Both the position numbers and the translations under genes were made by a program. This document shows, piece by piece, positions 1 to 12,200 of a stretch of 64,000 nt of DNA. How positions within the stretch are numbered: position 1 is the first letter of the stretch; each line of letters begins with the position of its first letter. The DNA comes from Heterotrichella gracilis (taxonomy: Eukaryota > Sar > Xanthophyceae > Tribonematales > Xanthonemataceae), in contig JAULBX010010767.1 in NCBI GenBank assembly GCA_032358255.1, forward strand, positions 42,461 through 106,460, read 5' to 3'. The notes beneath the pieces are model-generated. The model worked only from the letters and a program-made list of their open reading frames with translations. It was not told the origin of the DNA and made no database searches.

Positions 1-59
1 ATGATGGCCCCAGCTCCTCCCCTAGAATCCTCCTCCCCACCACCACCACCCACACACAC

Positions 60-1785
60 CTGCTCCAGATCCAGCTCCTCAAGCAGCCGCGCCTTCACAT
101 CCCGCTCATCCTTCTCGTCCAGCACCTCACCCACATTACCCCTGCACATACCAAACCAGGCAGGCTCAAGGCCATGACACCATCACCCAGCGCAGCCAGC
201 GGCCATTGTGTGACATGCATGCACACGAGACCATGTGCCCTGTGACCAACCACGTTGGGTGATGTGGCCTGATCATCTCACGCATCCCCTCTCGCATGCT
301 TGACAGGCAGTGATGAGGAAATGTTTGTATGTGTGGGTATGTGGGTGCTTGTGTTAATTGCTTGGCATCATGGCCATGCACTTGTTAGATCAAAGACCAT
401 GCATGCACATGCCATGCGCGGCAGCAATGCTGCATGTGCAATCTTCCTGTGTGCCCTTCACTGCATGCCCACAACCTTCAGCCCCGATGCCGCCCCCTCC
501 CCATTTCGCCCACATCCCGCTCACCTGACCGCCTTGGGTATGTGGTCCACGTATTGCGGCTTGATGACTGCCTTGATGTTGTCCTCGAGAATGCGCAGGA
601 AGTAGTTTTGCAGCTCAGACCCCCGGAAGTAGGCAAGGATCTCCTGCCAGTCAGGCTGGTCCTAGAGGGGGGCAGGCCAAGGGCTGGTGAGCACCGTGAA
701 TCCTGTTCTAAACTAAACGCGTGACGAGCATGCATACTTTTAAGCATGCAAGGACATCCTGTCTAATGCGGGATTGGCGCTTGTTCTTGCTGGCATGCCT
801 GTCAGGTACTGCACCCTTCCCCACTGGGGCACATTGGCCTGCGCTGGCTGGCGTACCTGGAACCTGCCCAGGTTGGGCTTGAGCTTACCGCCCAGAATCT
901 TGAGCGCCGTGGATTTGCCAATGCCGTTGGTCCCCACCAGACCCAGCACTTGGCCCGGCCGAGGCGTGGGCAGCCTGCGGGGTGGGGGTGCAGCCTTGGT
1001 GCAATGGGCGGGGCGTTTGCCAAGGGCAATGGGCGTGCAGCAATGTTCATGGGTGCGCACGGCTGAGTACACATTGCTGCAACTGCTGGTAAGTGGAGTT
1101 GGTTGCACACCGCCGTCCAAGGGTCAGCGCAATCCTGTTTTATTGTGTGATGCATGACGGTGGTGGGTGCCGGGTGTAATGCAAGCATACCTGTGCAGCT
1201 TGAAGGAGTTTGGGCCATATCGGTGCGTGGTCTCCTTCTCCAGGTCCTTTGGCAGGTTGATGATCATGATGGCCTCGAAAGGGCATTTCTGTGGGACAGC
1301 AAAGAGGCATCTCACAGGTGCTCTGTTGTGCACAGCCCAGCATGCGTCTGCGGGTGCATGCACTTGGCAGGCTGTGCCTTTGCACACAGGAGAGGCTCAC
1401 CTTGACGCAGATACCACAACCAATGCACAGCTCCTCCGACAGCCATGCTATCTTGCTGTTTGGCAACACCTCAATGCACAGTTTCCCTGCACCACAGTGC
1501 AACCGCATGAGGATTGCATGGTGGGTCCAGGTGTGCGAGAAGGTCACTAGCATACAAATTTGTGCCTTACCGATTTTCACCACCGGACAACTTTTCTTGC
1601 ACTCCTGCCTGCACTTTTTAGGCTTGCACCTGTGCCCAGCAAATGTTTGTAAATGCCATGCATATATCTGTAGTGGCCGTTTTGGAAAAAATCGGACACA
1701 GACCTGTGGCGTACCTGTCTGCATTGATAATAGCAATACGGGTGAGAGTTTCCTCTCCTCCCTCCTTCTTCTTTTTGGGAGGCAT
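60..1785 (-). CDS. ABCE1: ABCE1/RLI1 ribosome-recycling ATPase, 5' part (gene runs off left edge)
   Basis: Cytosolic iron-sulphur ABC protein that splits ribosomes after termination. Seven exons are visible: 1785-1715, 1629-1571, 1486-1401, 1288-1191, 974-857, 661-525 and 141-60, giving 217 codons in one continuous phase. The start [20 protein letters not shown] matches the basic start of the family. Next come the ferredoxin-like cysteines ([18 protein letters not shown], then [16 protein letters not shown]) that hold two 4Fe-4S clusters. The block [20 protein letters not shown] and the first Walker [10 protein letters not shown], follow. The rest of nucleotide-binding domain 1, the hinge and domain 2 lie outside the window. 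The start is divergent from SKP1. Family assignment is very secure; exon edges rest on GT-AG sites that keep frame. Confidence 0.95.
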
Positions 1786-2577
1786 CTTGCGATGTGACCC
1801 ACAGCAGTAACGGAGTCTGCTCGCCTTGACAGGCGGCGGGCAAGAGGTTGTCGCAAGATACCAACGGCACAAACTAGAGTTTTGATCCTGCAGGATTGAG
1901 CGGTATGAAGGTAGAACAGCAAGCTTTACGGTGCTGTTTTGCTCCAGTACCGCCGCAATGGTCGGAGTTTGTACCTCCTCGTCATATATCCATTTCACCC
2001 CTGGTATCGGACCCCGCATGCATGCACAAAACGCGCTGGGAGCACTCACAGAACCCATTGCACACAGTTTCCTGCTTGAATACGCGTGTCGCCTGTTCAG
2101 TACTGTGCCTGCGTATCCGTGGCAATCTTCTCCAACTCATGGCGTAACCACGTTGTCTGCACCAAGTAGTGTGCACCAAGGTTATAGAAAACTGCCCAAC
2201 AGCTTCAGGCAGTGTTGCAAGCCAGGAGCAGGTGCGAGAAATGGATTGCAATACTTTGGGTTCTATTGGGTTGTTTCTGAACAAGCCAGTGTTGCTTGAG
2301 CCCATGTGGGCAACAGTGGCGTCCATGCGGGTGCACATGCATGCATATGAGCCTTGCCGAGTCTGTTTGTTTGATGTACAGCAGTGTTCGTTTCACGCCT
2401 AGGCATAGTTCGCCACTTATATTGTGGGTCATGTTCTGTCGCAAGCTTCGCACACGGGTTTTCGAAACTGTGCTGGGCAAACTGGGTCCTTTGAACTGCT
2501 GTCGTGTGTATGTGGTCGCTGTTCACCCCTTCAGTCCTCCACGAGCCTGAACTGCTTTGTACATGGGTAATGCAGAG
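1786..2577. promoter_or_regulatory. Divergent intergenic region between ABCE1 and SKP1
   Basis: About 790 bases separate two start codons pointing away from each other, so both promoters and 5' UTRs should lie here. No convincing coding segment or TATA box was seen. A TGCATGCATATG block near 2336 is one of many such palindromic motifs in the window. Confidence 0.5.
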
Positions 2578-3422
2578 ATGGCCAGGGTTTCGCCAAAGGT
2601 GACGCTGAAGAGTTGCGACAATGAGGAGTTCGCTGTGGACCAAGAGGTGGCCTTCCAGTCAATCACGGTCATGAACATGATTGAGGACACAGGTACAAAA
2701 AGAGCCCTTGTTCACGCTGCGCTGCACTTGCCATGGTGTCAAATTGCCAATCAAACGAGCAGCAATTTGCACCTGTGACACTTAAACGTATTGGGCTCTG
2801 TCCCCGGCTGAAGTATTGCCACCCCCGCTGGCTGTTTCAGGTGGTGCAGATGCTGTTCCTCTTCCCAACGTCAACAGCCGGGTGCTGGGCAAAATTCTGG
2901 AGTTCTGCCAGCACCATGTGAAGGAAGCAAAAACGGTAGAAGACGCAGCTGATGAGGCAACAAAGCGCAAGCTTGAGCAGGACATTGAAGACTGGGACAA
3001 GGACTTCATGAAAGTCGACCAGGCTGTCCTATACGACTTGATACTAGCAGCCAACTACTTGAACATCAAGAGTCTGCTGGACTTGTGCTGCAAAACTGTG
3101 GCTGATATCATTCGAGGCACGTCCATACTACTTGCAGCTTATCGTTGCCACAGCAGTGCTTTGTGTGGCATGGGCTGACATGTGAGTGTCTGCTTGTTGC
3201 AGGCAAGACATCTGAGGAGATCAGGCAGCACTTCCACATAAAGAACGATTTCACACCAGAGGTATGTATATGTCAGGCTATCCAGGCCTGGCCACCCATA
3301 TGCAGCAACTGCTGCATTTTGCCCTGGCAACACACCTTAATTCCACAGAGCATGATTGCCTGCTCCCGTGGTTGCAGGAGGAAGAGGAGGTGCGGCGCGA
3401 GAACCAGTGGGCGTTTGAGTAG
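2578..3422 (+). CDS. SKP1: SKP1, SCF ubiquitin-ligase adaptor
   Basis: Adaptor linking F-box proteins to cullin-1 in SCF E3 ligases, in nucleus and cytosol. Exons 2578-2692, 2841-3116, 3203-3261 and 3378-3422 give 164 residues, the usual family length. Recognisable pieces are the N-terminal BTB/POZ-like strand (VTLKSCDNEEFAVDQEVA), the helix segment DLILAANYLNIKSLLDLCCK, and the F-box-binding tail IRQHFHIKNDFTPEEEEEVR ending in ENQWAFE. An in-frame ATG at 2563 would add five residues; 2578 was chosen because it places MARVSPKVTLK like other Skp1 proteins. Intron 2 (3117-3202) starts with GC, not GT: only that donor joins CGA-G to GC-AAG in frame. Head-to-head with ABCE1. Confidence 0.95.
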
Positions 3423-4601
3423 CCCATGTGGACATGTCTTCCACGCAGAGTGGAGTATAGCCTGACAGTGAGCCAGAAACTGCACAGCCAGCAGTCTGAC
3501 TGACTGCCGCAGAAGTCAGCTGGCAGCAGGACTCAGCTGGCAGCCAGTCTGTGACCAAGGTGTAGGCGGGCCAAGCGTTGCACAGCCCGCCACAGTAGTT
3601 CTTTCAATGGGGTGATGATATCTGCTTCTCCAACACAGCTTAAACTTAGCCTCATATGTCCCGTGCTAGTACTTGCTGAACACACCATACGGAGGAGCAC
3701 GTTTTGTATATATACGCTCAATATCTTTCCCCGCAGCTGCAAGGTGCAATAGCAAACTATGGCTGTTGATGGAACTTACTTGCATATGTTCCTTTTACAC
3801 TTATTTTGTTCATTGTGAGGTCGACATATACATGACCGCATGCTTCTGTAGGCTTAGACCGCATCTGCTTTGACCTGGCAGTCAGTGTTTTAAAGGTCTC
3901 GTCACACAGGAATTGTGACCGGCAGGAGCCGCAGCAGGTTTGAGGTTGCACAGTACGTCTATTGTCGTTTGATGGTGACTTAGCATCAGTGCTGCGGTGA
4001 AGGATTTGTACAATTACAGTACTTTATGCAGGTTGTAACGCCAAATGCTATGTGCTGATATATTTCAGTGGTTAATATAATTCAACCACTATCCGACAAC
4101 AGGACACTGGCAGTAAATTTGGCGTAGTTGCAGTGTGTGCTGGCGACCAGCCAATTCTGCAGTTCTCTGGAATTGGGCAAGACACTGTCCACTCAGCAGT
4201 CTAAAGGCACTGAAAGTACAACCAGCAAGTCTGAGAATGGAGGCGAGGACTATGGTACAAGGGGACCCGGTATCAGTGACCCCATTAGACTACACCACAC
4301 TGTTCCAACCTATATTTGTGCAGAGGATTGCAAGCACCGTACAGAGGGAACGTGTAAACATTAAAAAGACATACATGCGTTGTGGGGGCTTCAAATTCAG
4401 TATTCAATTAACTCTATTCCACCGTCACCTCCCAATTGCCCTGTAACAAGGGGTTTAGGGCCCAGTGCTCCTCCATAATTTATATTTTCTCAAACCGCTG
4501 CAGTTATCAACTTCGGCTAGTTGGTAGCCGCCAAAGCCCATCCATTCCCCTGTACACCCACACTCTCCCTCTGCCGCCCACTACAAGCTCCAGACGCCAG
4601 G
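3423..4601. other. Convergent intergenic region SKP1 / DUF3110 gene
   Basis: About 1.2 kb between two 3' ends. It should hold both 3' UTRs. No splice-consistent coding segment, RNA gene or repeat was recognised. Confidence 0.4.
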
Positions 4602-6105
4602 TCACTCATACAGCTCCTCCCATGACCGCTGCCCACGCACAGAGGTCGCCAGCTCATCAGGCATCGGCAGGTCACAGCCCTCCCGCAGCAGCACCGCCAC
4701 GCCCTTGGTGTCGCCGATCATGCGGAAAAGCGCATGGGAATCCACCTCTGCAAGCTGGACCTGTGCATGTCGAAGGCAGCAAATCAGTGGCATGCCACAT
4801 TTTGCTTGGAATTGTGCACAAGGAGGGCGTGCATGTCTGCTATCCCAGCAGTTGCATTGGAAACAAGCGCTTACCCCTTGGTGCCCGTCAGCCTCCAGCC
4901 AGGAGCCAAACCTTTCAGCATCACCGGCGTTCTCAAACAGCACCACCCCGTCTCGCATCTCTGTCACTTGGAAAAGGTTGGCCCCATTCTTCCGCTTTTT
5001 GTTCAGGACCTGCAAGCCAAGTCAGGCAGCCATGCACCACCAGTTGTTTTGGTTGCAGGCTCATGGACAACAGTGCCGGTATAGATCAGTGGCATACCTT
5101 AGACAGCTCGTTCTCAACATCTCTTCGCCCCACTCTTGTCCTCATAGAATAGCTCAGAGGCTCTTCCTTGCCCTCCTGGTGAATGGCGAGCACATAGACA
5201 GGCCGAGGCAGCACCCAGGGACAGCCCTCAAGAATCTGCATATACCAAGCAGATGTCACCGGTTGCAGCCTGTGGCTGACTACGCCAGAACGCTGTGTAG
5301 TAGTTCCTGTGCCCGTTACCCAACAGGAGGTTCAAATAGCAACTTCCACCCACCCACCCACCTCATAGCTGTTTTTAACACGGTCCCACTGCTCTTTCTG
5401 CGCTGCTTTGTATGCATCGGACGAGAAGTAGCGCAAGAGGTCGCCTGGTGTACTGGGCAACGCTGCTGTCTGCAATACCAGCAACCACCATTTCAAAGAC
5501 AGCACAAGAACCAGCATTTGACTTGCAGGAACCAGAACAAGCCTCTGAACGGCTACATACAGGCCACAGCGCTTACTTTGGAAGCTGTTTTCTCTGCGCT
5601 TTTCCTGGAGGTCGCCTTGGAGGTGTGCCCACCGTCTGAGCCCGTTTCCTGCCAGAATCGGTCTATGTACCCTGTTTAAATATGGAACAGATAGTGAAGT
5701 CACAGCCCACAACACAGTGGGCAAAGCTGAACCTTCAGTCTATTTCAACGCAACCTTGCAGTTTCAAGCAAGTCATTGCCCACCCTCCTGTTGTGTGGAT
5801 ACTTGCTCACCTGGTATCTCCCAGTCCGGCTCACACCCTTCAGAAAAGGCACGGCTGTCTGGGGTGATGGAGCAGTCAACCTCGCGCTGCGATGCCGCCT
5901 TCACACGCCCAGTCTCTTGCTCCTCCTCAACCACAGGGTACCGTATCCTGCGTTCCTTGCCATCAGGGTAGCGCAAGACTCGCTCATACGTTGCAATCTG
6001 CCTGGAAGCTGGGCGATGCACCGGTGCAACTCCTCCTCGACTGCACACAGTTCTGCTCTTGCCAGCCAAACTGCACCCTGCAGCTTGGTTGGTTCCGAGC
6101 TGCAT
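4602..6105 (-). CDS. DUF3110-domain protein, probably plastid
   Basis: Function unknown. The C-terminal half carries the DUF3110 pattern known from cyanobacterial and plastid proteins: a first strand PRPVYVLAIHQEGKEEPLSY, then DGVVLFENAGDAERFGSWLE, then the closing segment with GCDLPMPDEL. Exons: 6105-5811, 5648-5577, 5465-5362, 5235-5098, 5009-4875 and 4760-4602, for 300 codons. The exon 3 acceptor is a choice between two AGs four bases apart; 5466 was taken because it keeps frame. The N-terminal part (APVHRPASRQIATYERVLRY, then DLLRYFSSDAYKAAQKEQWD) has no domain I recognise. The first 30 residues are poor in acidic residues, which would suit a transit peptide, but this is inference. It lies downstream of ESS2 on the same strand. 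Confidence 0.8.
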
Positions 6106-6842
6106 ATGTAGTTATCACAAAACCAACCCCGTCGCTCGGAAGAATTTTTGTAAGGCCACGAATGGATGTGGCGCTGGATTTATATGTGATCAGCACCTGT
6201 TGTCACAACCGACTGCAGAAACGTAAGATGGCCAAGAAACCAAGCTTGTGACGAGTTACAACAGCCTCATGCATCAGCAATAAACGGTTCCGTGAGAATT
6301 GCCCCGCCATCAACAGCTCTCGGCAAAAGGGCTTGCGTGTCAAGCCTTGGTCCAAGGGGTGCACCATGGTAAAGGCATCAACCAGGAGGAACCCCAGTTA
6401 CCCTACTCTAGGGTCTAGAGGGTAACAGTGACAATCTCTGTTGGCTCTCGTGGGGTTCCACCGCTTAGGCCATCTTGAAATGCATACATACAGTGAAAGG
6501 TGGGTTAAGCAAGCTGTATGGCATACTGCAGTGAGGGTGCCAACCAAAATACATTTTTTTACCAGAAAACAATGGCATAGGGCGCTGCTAGCAATAGCAG
6601 TTGCACCTTGTTGGCTTATAAGCAGCGTACTTGTAGATAAAAATCTACAATCCCTCCTAGAAATTGGTAAATAGAATACAGCAAAGTGGAATCCATTGCC
6701 TTGTTCTCAACAAAGCGGAAATTGAGTTTGTTTCAAGGTGTTGGTGCGCCTGCGCGCCTGAAAACAAGTGTGGTTAACATATACTTCAATGTCCTGAGTC
6801 TCATTGCATAAAACAAACCAGACACACCAAAATATTCCATTT
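6106..6842. other. Intergenic region upstream of the DUF3110 gene
   Basis: About 740 bases between the ESS2 stop and the DUF3110 start, both on the minus strand. It should hold the ESS2 3' UTR and the DUF3110 promoter. An AT-richer patch lies at about 6545-6690. No coding signal. Confidence 0.4.
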
Positions 6843-8249
6843 CTAAAGGTCCAGCAACCCATCTGTCAGGTGCGCTGAACTGGGTAACACATGGGCCTTG
6901 GTAGGTGGCGGTGGCGCAACTGGAGGCTTCCCGCCATACTCACTCCACCCACGCGCCCCAGTGGATGGTCGCGAACTGCGCGCTACCGGTGTCCCAGCAG
7001 CCCTCCCTGGCGTAGTGTTGTAGCTGGCCCTCAGCTGCAGGTCTGATGCGCCTCCAGCCTTGCTGCGCAGGTTGGACGCCAGCCGCTTGCCCGCAGCTGA
7101 CAGCGCCACCGGTGTTGCGCCAACCCCTGGCGTGCGCACGCTGCGCGGCACGCCCGGCAGATCTGGCGTGTTGCCCTGCGCCGCTGCCTTGCGCTTCAAA
7201 GCCTGCCCCGCCTTTTGTGCCATGTCCCGCGCAAGCCGCTCCCGCTTGGCTGTCTCCAGGACCCTAAACTGGGGTCCCTGTGCACCCGCCAGGCTGCCTT
7301 CAAGCGCTGCATCCTCCTGCTCCAGGCGCAAGGGCGTGCTGTCGATGTTGCCCCACGTCACGAATGGTGACTCCCCTCCCAGGCCCGGCGTCAGCGCGGG
7401 GGTGGCCAGGATGTCATACCCTGACCCACGCCTCGAGGCAGATGCTTCAGTGTCTACATCAGGCTCCTCCGACTCTGGCACTGGTAGGCGGGTGTTGCTG
7501 TGCACAATCTGCTTGGGGGCCCCTTGCACCATGTCAGCGAGCTCTGTGGACGTGTAGGGCACCACCTCCATCTCAGCGCCATAGTACAGCAGGCTCTTGG
7601 GTCTGTGTGGCCAGCTGACGAGTGTGGATGGCTGCTGGCCACTGGTGCCGTAGCCATCGGTGGGTGCAGGACCTTCCAAGAGTGGTACCTCGGGCTGCGG
7701 TGCCAGGTGGTGTGCAAACTTGACCTTCTTGCGTTTCTCAACGTTCTCCAGAATCTTCTGGAAGGATGCATTGTCTTCGCTGGTGTGCTTGAGCATGAAC
7801 TTGTCCAGGGACATTTGGGGCACGCCCGCAGGCTGTGACACGCTGGCAGTTGCCCCACCATCCCGCTCCAAAGCTGTGGCCCCTGGCGTGGGTGCAGCAG
7901 GAGTGTACAGCGGTGTTGCGCCAACTGTGTGAAGCTGGTGCGTGCCAGGCGTTGCAAAGTTGCCAGGAGTTGGGATCGGCGTCTTGATGCCAGCTCGCCG
8001 GTGGGCAATGTTTTGCTGCGCCTGACGGATTTGCAGTGGGTCCCCGCTGCGCACTGCTTGTAGCCACTCAAGTTTGCTTTGCAACTTGGGGAGGTCTGGG
8101 AAGAAGTCGCGCTCAATTATCTGCTCAATCTGTTCGGTCCACTCGTCCTCGTCCAGCACTTGAACTGCAGGCTTGGGCCGTGGTGCGGGTGGGGGCATGA
8201 GCTGCTGGCTGGTGGGTAACTGCCGTGCTACAACTTCGTTTCCTGCCAT
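6843..8249 (-). CDS. ESS2: ESS2/DGCR14-family spliceosome-associated protein
   Basis: Nuclear splicing factor family (Es2; human DGCR14), found with the catalytic spliceosome. The reading frame of 468 codons is uninterrupted. It opens with MAGNEVVARQLP and quickly reaches the conserved block LDEDEWTEQIEQIIERDFFP followed by DLPKLQSKLEWLQA. The family signature MSLDKFMLKHTSEDNASFQK is present, as are repeated TP motifs (TPIPTPGNFATPG, TPLYTPAAPTPG) suited to proline-directed kinases and a basic C-terminal third. A splice acceptor (CTGCTGTGTGCAG) sits just upstream of the ATG, so a 5' UTR intron is likely. The lack of coding introns is striking beside neighbours split into 4-18 exons. Divergent from the RING-H2 gene. 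Confidence 0.92.
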   Translation of the reverse strand: MAGNEVVARQLPTSQQLMPPPAPRPKPAVQVLDEDEWTEQIEQIIERDFFPDLPKLQSKLEWLQAVRSGDPLQIRQAQQNIAHRRAGIKTPIPTPGNFATPGTHQLHTVGATPLYTPAAPTPGATALERDGGATASVSQPAGVPQMSLDKFMLKHTSEDNASFQKILENVEKRKKVKFAHHLAPQPEVPLLEGPAPTDGYGTSGQQPSTLVSWPHRPKSLLYYGAEMEVVPYTSTELADMVQGAPKQIVHSNTRLPVPESEEPDVDTEASASRRGSGYDILATPALTPGLGGESPFVTWGNIDSTPLRLEQEDAALEGSLAGAQGPQFRVLETAKRERLARDMAQKAGQALKRKAAAQGNTPDLPGVPRSVRTPGVGATPVALSAAGKRLASNLRSKAGGASDLQLRASYNTTPGRAAGTPVARSSRPSTGARGWSEYGGKPPVAPPPPTKAHVLPSSAHLTDGLLDL

Positions 8250-9220
8250 GGCTGCCAGTGTAGTAACCTGCACACAGCAGCGAGTCAGAGTGTGTTGTTT
8301 CAGCCTGATGAGAAGCAGGTGAGTGGGACAATACCACACAGGAAACGTGCATTGGACATATGAAAGCAGCCTTTGTTGGCCAGCAGCTGTTGGGCAGTGT
8401 GGGCTTGTGCTTGGCGTCCCTTCCAGCTGCATGCTAGACATTGTGGTGTAGTGTGTCTAACAGCCATATACACACACCACTTGCTGAGGTGTCTATTAGC
8501 CATATTTACATACCTTGTTAAGCCACAGCTAGCTCTACAGCAACATCCCGTAGCTTGGCTTTCACACCATAGAGGTTAGTTGTAAGATCCACCAGTGGCA
8601 AAGGTCCCAACGACACAGTTTTCCACTGTTTGGAGCAAAACTGCGGCAAAAGCGAGGTTGGTATATGTTGTTATGGCAAATTGACTGCTGCAACTTCGGT
8701 ACAAAAAGCAAGAAGCTCAGTGCTCCCACGGTGCACGACAAGGATGCCGCGACACCAGTTACGATGCACGAACACGGGATAGTAACAGGATGTATGCTCA
8801 AGCTTGCAAAGATATCATAAGTAGAACATATCAGTGTGCCCATATAGTAGTAGATATGTACAGCCATGGCTGGTAGAGCTATGTACGCTCGGCCCACACA
8901 GGCACTCACACGCCCTCACCACCAAGTGCTCAGTGCCCACTGAATCCACTGGTACATAGCACTGGAAAGCCAGGTCCATATGGGTAGTGCATGTTTGTGG
9001 GTATCGTACGCTCATTGGTTCCGTTATGATCCTTGCTGGCCCCTCTGTTTGCCTCCACTGCTCAGTACCAGGATGCCATGCATTACCCCTGTTATGAAAG
9101 AGCGGAACACACCTGGCTGAGTGTCCTTGCACACTGGCATCTCCATGGCTAAGCAATTGCACTGTACTGAAGGCACTGTCCCCAGTACCCCCTACAAGGA
9201 ACTGGCCTAACTAGACGAAC
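8250..9220. promoter_or_regulatory. Divergent intergenic region ESS2 / RING-H2 gene
   Basis: About 970 bases between opposed start codons. It probably holds the ESS2 5' UTR exon and intron (acceptor just above 8260) and both promoters. No further coding segment seen. Confidence 0.45.
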
Positions 9221-12200
9221 ATGTCGCTGGCGAAGTGCTCTGGTGTGGTGCTGGTCGCGGTGGGTTGTATGGAGATAGCTTACAGGCAGAGCTGGTCTCC
9301 CGGAAGTTGGATTGCTCTTTCTCTGGCGATCCACTTCCTGTATGTATTTCTACGTCACTGGAGCAGCATGAGTAGTTGGGACAAGCGGCACTTTTTCTGG
9401 GGTATTGCTAGCACTGGATTCTTCCTTGACTTCCTGATAATCGACGGAGAGTTTGAGGTAAGCCACCGTAAGACAACCTGGTTTGGGTTAACGGTACCTT
9501 GCTCTTGTTGCACGAGTTTTGAGGTGGCATCGTGCAACCATGCACCCATTGCAGGGCCTCTTGGGTACAGGCTCAAACAGGTTGTGCACTGAACACTTGC
9601 AGGGTTGGGGGGACGTGTATTTCTTCTGTGGTAGAAGATATCAGTACTGCACCTGTGACTTCCGTTGGAACTTGCAAGGCTGGGGCAAAGCCCTGGTGCT
9701 GTGGAGCTTTGTGCTGTCAGCGGCGTTAGGGTTGCAGAAGGTGGTCATCCAGCTGGGCCTGGACGGGCTTCTACCAGGTATGTATGTAGTAGCAATACAC
9801 TCAACGACTTTCTGCAAGTTTTGGCAAACACTAGAATGACGCATGCATGCCGCACCCAGATAACACATCCTGAAGCATCCTCACCTGTTTGGCTTTACAC
9901 CTGTTGCTGTGTAGGTGAAGAGGTAGTCACTAAGGAGTCGTTCATCAGCATTTGCTGGAGACTGATTCCCTACTGGCTGAACAACTGGGAGCAGCAGTGG
10001 GGTGCCGAGTGCAGCTCCATGATGTTTGAGCTGCCCCACTTCGCCACTGAGCTGCTGGTGGTGCTACCATGCGTGCAGGCAAGGCTGATATAAGTCATTG
10101 ACCTGCAAAAGGCGTATTGGATATGCATCCTGGACAGTCCAGTGGTGTAAAGTGCTGTGTACACTAAACAAAGATATTAGTGGCTGACGAGGCATAACTT
10201 TGAAACGTTGCCACCTTGCCCTGGCCTGCCACAGCCGTGAGTGGCGTGCACATCCTCATCTGGACCAATGCCATGCGCCTCAGATCATCTGTGCCCGGCT
10301 GAAGATCCTGGCCCTGCGCCACCAGCCAGTGGTGCTCCCTCCGGGGCGCAGAGGCGCCAATGAGGGGCCGATCCTACAGGAGGACCTGGCGCCCAACCTA
10401 CTGAAGGGTTTTTGGGAGCTAGCACCCGAGCAGAAAAACGTGGCGGTTCGGCTGAGGTACGCGAGCTGGCCCAGCATCAGGTTTGCACCGGCCATGCATG
10501 GCGGACCTGCGTGGCTGAGCATGGTAGATGCTGCCATGCCAGAGAAGCGCTCAAAGCAAGCTGGAGTACCTATCCCATTCATTTCCCACATGCGCTGCAT
10601 ATCATGTCATGATGGCATTCACGTCAAGGCATGCGTGCACAATGCACTGCATCCGAACCACTGCCAAATTCGTCCTCAACCCCTTCTCCCCCAGGTCCAA
10701 TGTGAAGGTGATGGGCATCACGGTGTTCATTGCGGGCCTAGCCGCCTTCAACGCGCTGTGGGTGCCGCTCCATCTGGAGGACCAGGTGGCGGTGCACAGG
10801 CGCATGGGGCCGGTGCTGGCCGCATCGCATGCCCCGCACCTGTTCAACGCTACCACCCCCGCGGCGCTGGATGCGGCACTGCGAGGGGAGGGCAACGGCA
10901 GCACTGTGGATGTGGCGGGGGTGGCTGCGCTGTGGCACCACTACAACAACAAGCACTGTAGCCACTTTGACAGGCTGTACAGGTGCGGGCAGCCGGGTTT
11001 TAGCACAGCGCCCCTTACAGCAATTCAAAAAGCAGCACTGCATTGTGCACTAGCCAGGTGTGCAAGCTGCTGCCAGTGCCCCGAAAGACCTGCACAGTGG
11101 TGTGGGAAATGTGCATGAAAGACCACGCAAGAGCACACAGGCATGCGCTTGTGGCATCATCAGCCACATGGTTGCATGTCCCCCCTCTGCATCCACAACC
11201 CTTTTCACCTACCAGCACACCATACCTGCTGCCACGTCCGTGACCGCCACCCGTTCCCCTCATTAGGAACCTGCACAAGCACTCTGAGGAGCTTGGCAAG
11301 ATGCGCGAGGGCGACCACCGCGAGCTGATCCCGCTGGTGGAGGCGGCGCTGGCCATCATGCGCCTGTCCTGCGAGCGCTTCTTTGTGCTTGTGTCGGTGT
11401 ACGTGGCCTACCTGCTGTTCAGGCAGCCCCCGCCAGCCATGCGCGCAATCATACGCCTCAACGCACGCCTCTCCACGCTGTTCCAAAAGGTGGGTGTGGG
11501 CGCTGGTGAGCGGGGCTTGCGGGGCTGCAGTGGGAGCAGGGGTGTACAAATGGCAATGCCAGGATTGCTGGGGAAATGTTTGTAAAAGCAGGCATGGGAT
11601 AACAGAAGCGCTTTGAAGAGTCCGCGGTCAAGTCAGTGGGCCTCCATTTGTCCACAAAAAGCAGAAGTTTTTTATTGTGATGTTCCCTTTTCGCTTACGT
11701 ATTACTTTGCTTCTGTCAGGTCATCCTGTACGCCTTCCCTGCCATCTGCTGGCTGTACGGTGCGGGCATCATTTTCTCAACCTTTGTCAGCGTGGTGTTC
11801 TGGGGCGGGCCGGCGTTCAGGCTGTACGAGGTGATGCGCAAGGCGTCCACGCTGGTGCGGCCAAAGCACCTCAAGGTGAGGGCAGAGCGGGAGGCAGTGC
11901 TGGTGGCGCCGGTGCTGGTGGCGGTAATATTGGGGATTTGCATTCACAAGCTCCAAGATGATGAACAGGCTTATGTCGCATGTGGGTGTTCATCTGGTAT
12001 GGCAACATTTCACACCAAGTACAAATAGCGTGGCGCGCGGCACTGCAAAGCACATGCACCATGGTCTGTGCGCTGCGCCTGACTGTCCCCTCTAAACCAA
12101 ATCTCACCCCACGCGTTGCAGGACGCCAGCCCTGAGGAGATTGAGCGCATGGGGGGCAGCTGCGCCATCTGCTGGAACGACATGGGCGGGGTGGTGGGGG

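Noticed and set aside
4436-5679. Plus-strand frames of 238 and 324 codons over the DUF3110 gene
   Set aside because: The minus-strand model has conserved DUF3110 blocks and phased introns; the plus frames have neither.
10205-10283. Hydrophobic frame AVSGVHILIWTNAMRL as a RING-protein exon
   Set aside because: It cannot be joined in phase to the flanking exons and meets a frame break at 10283. A GC-AG intron from 10079 to 10283 gives a clean in-frame join.
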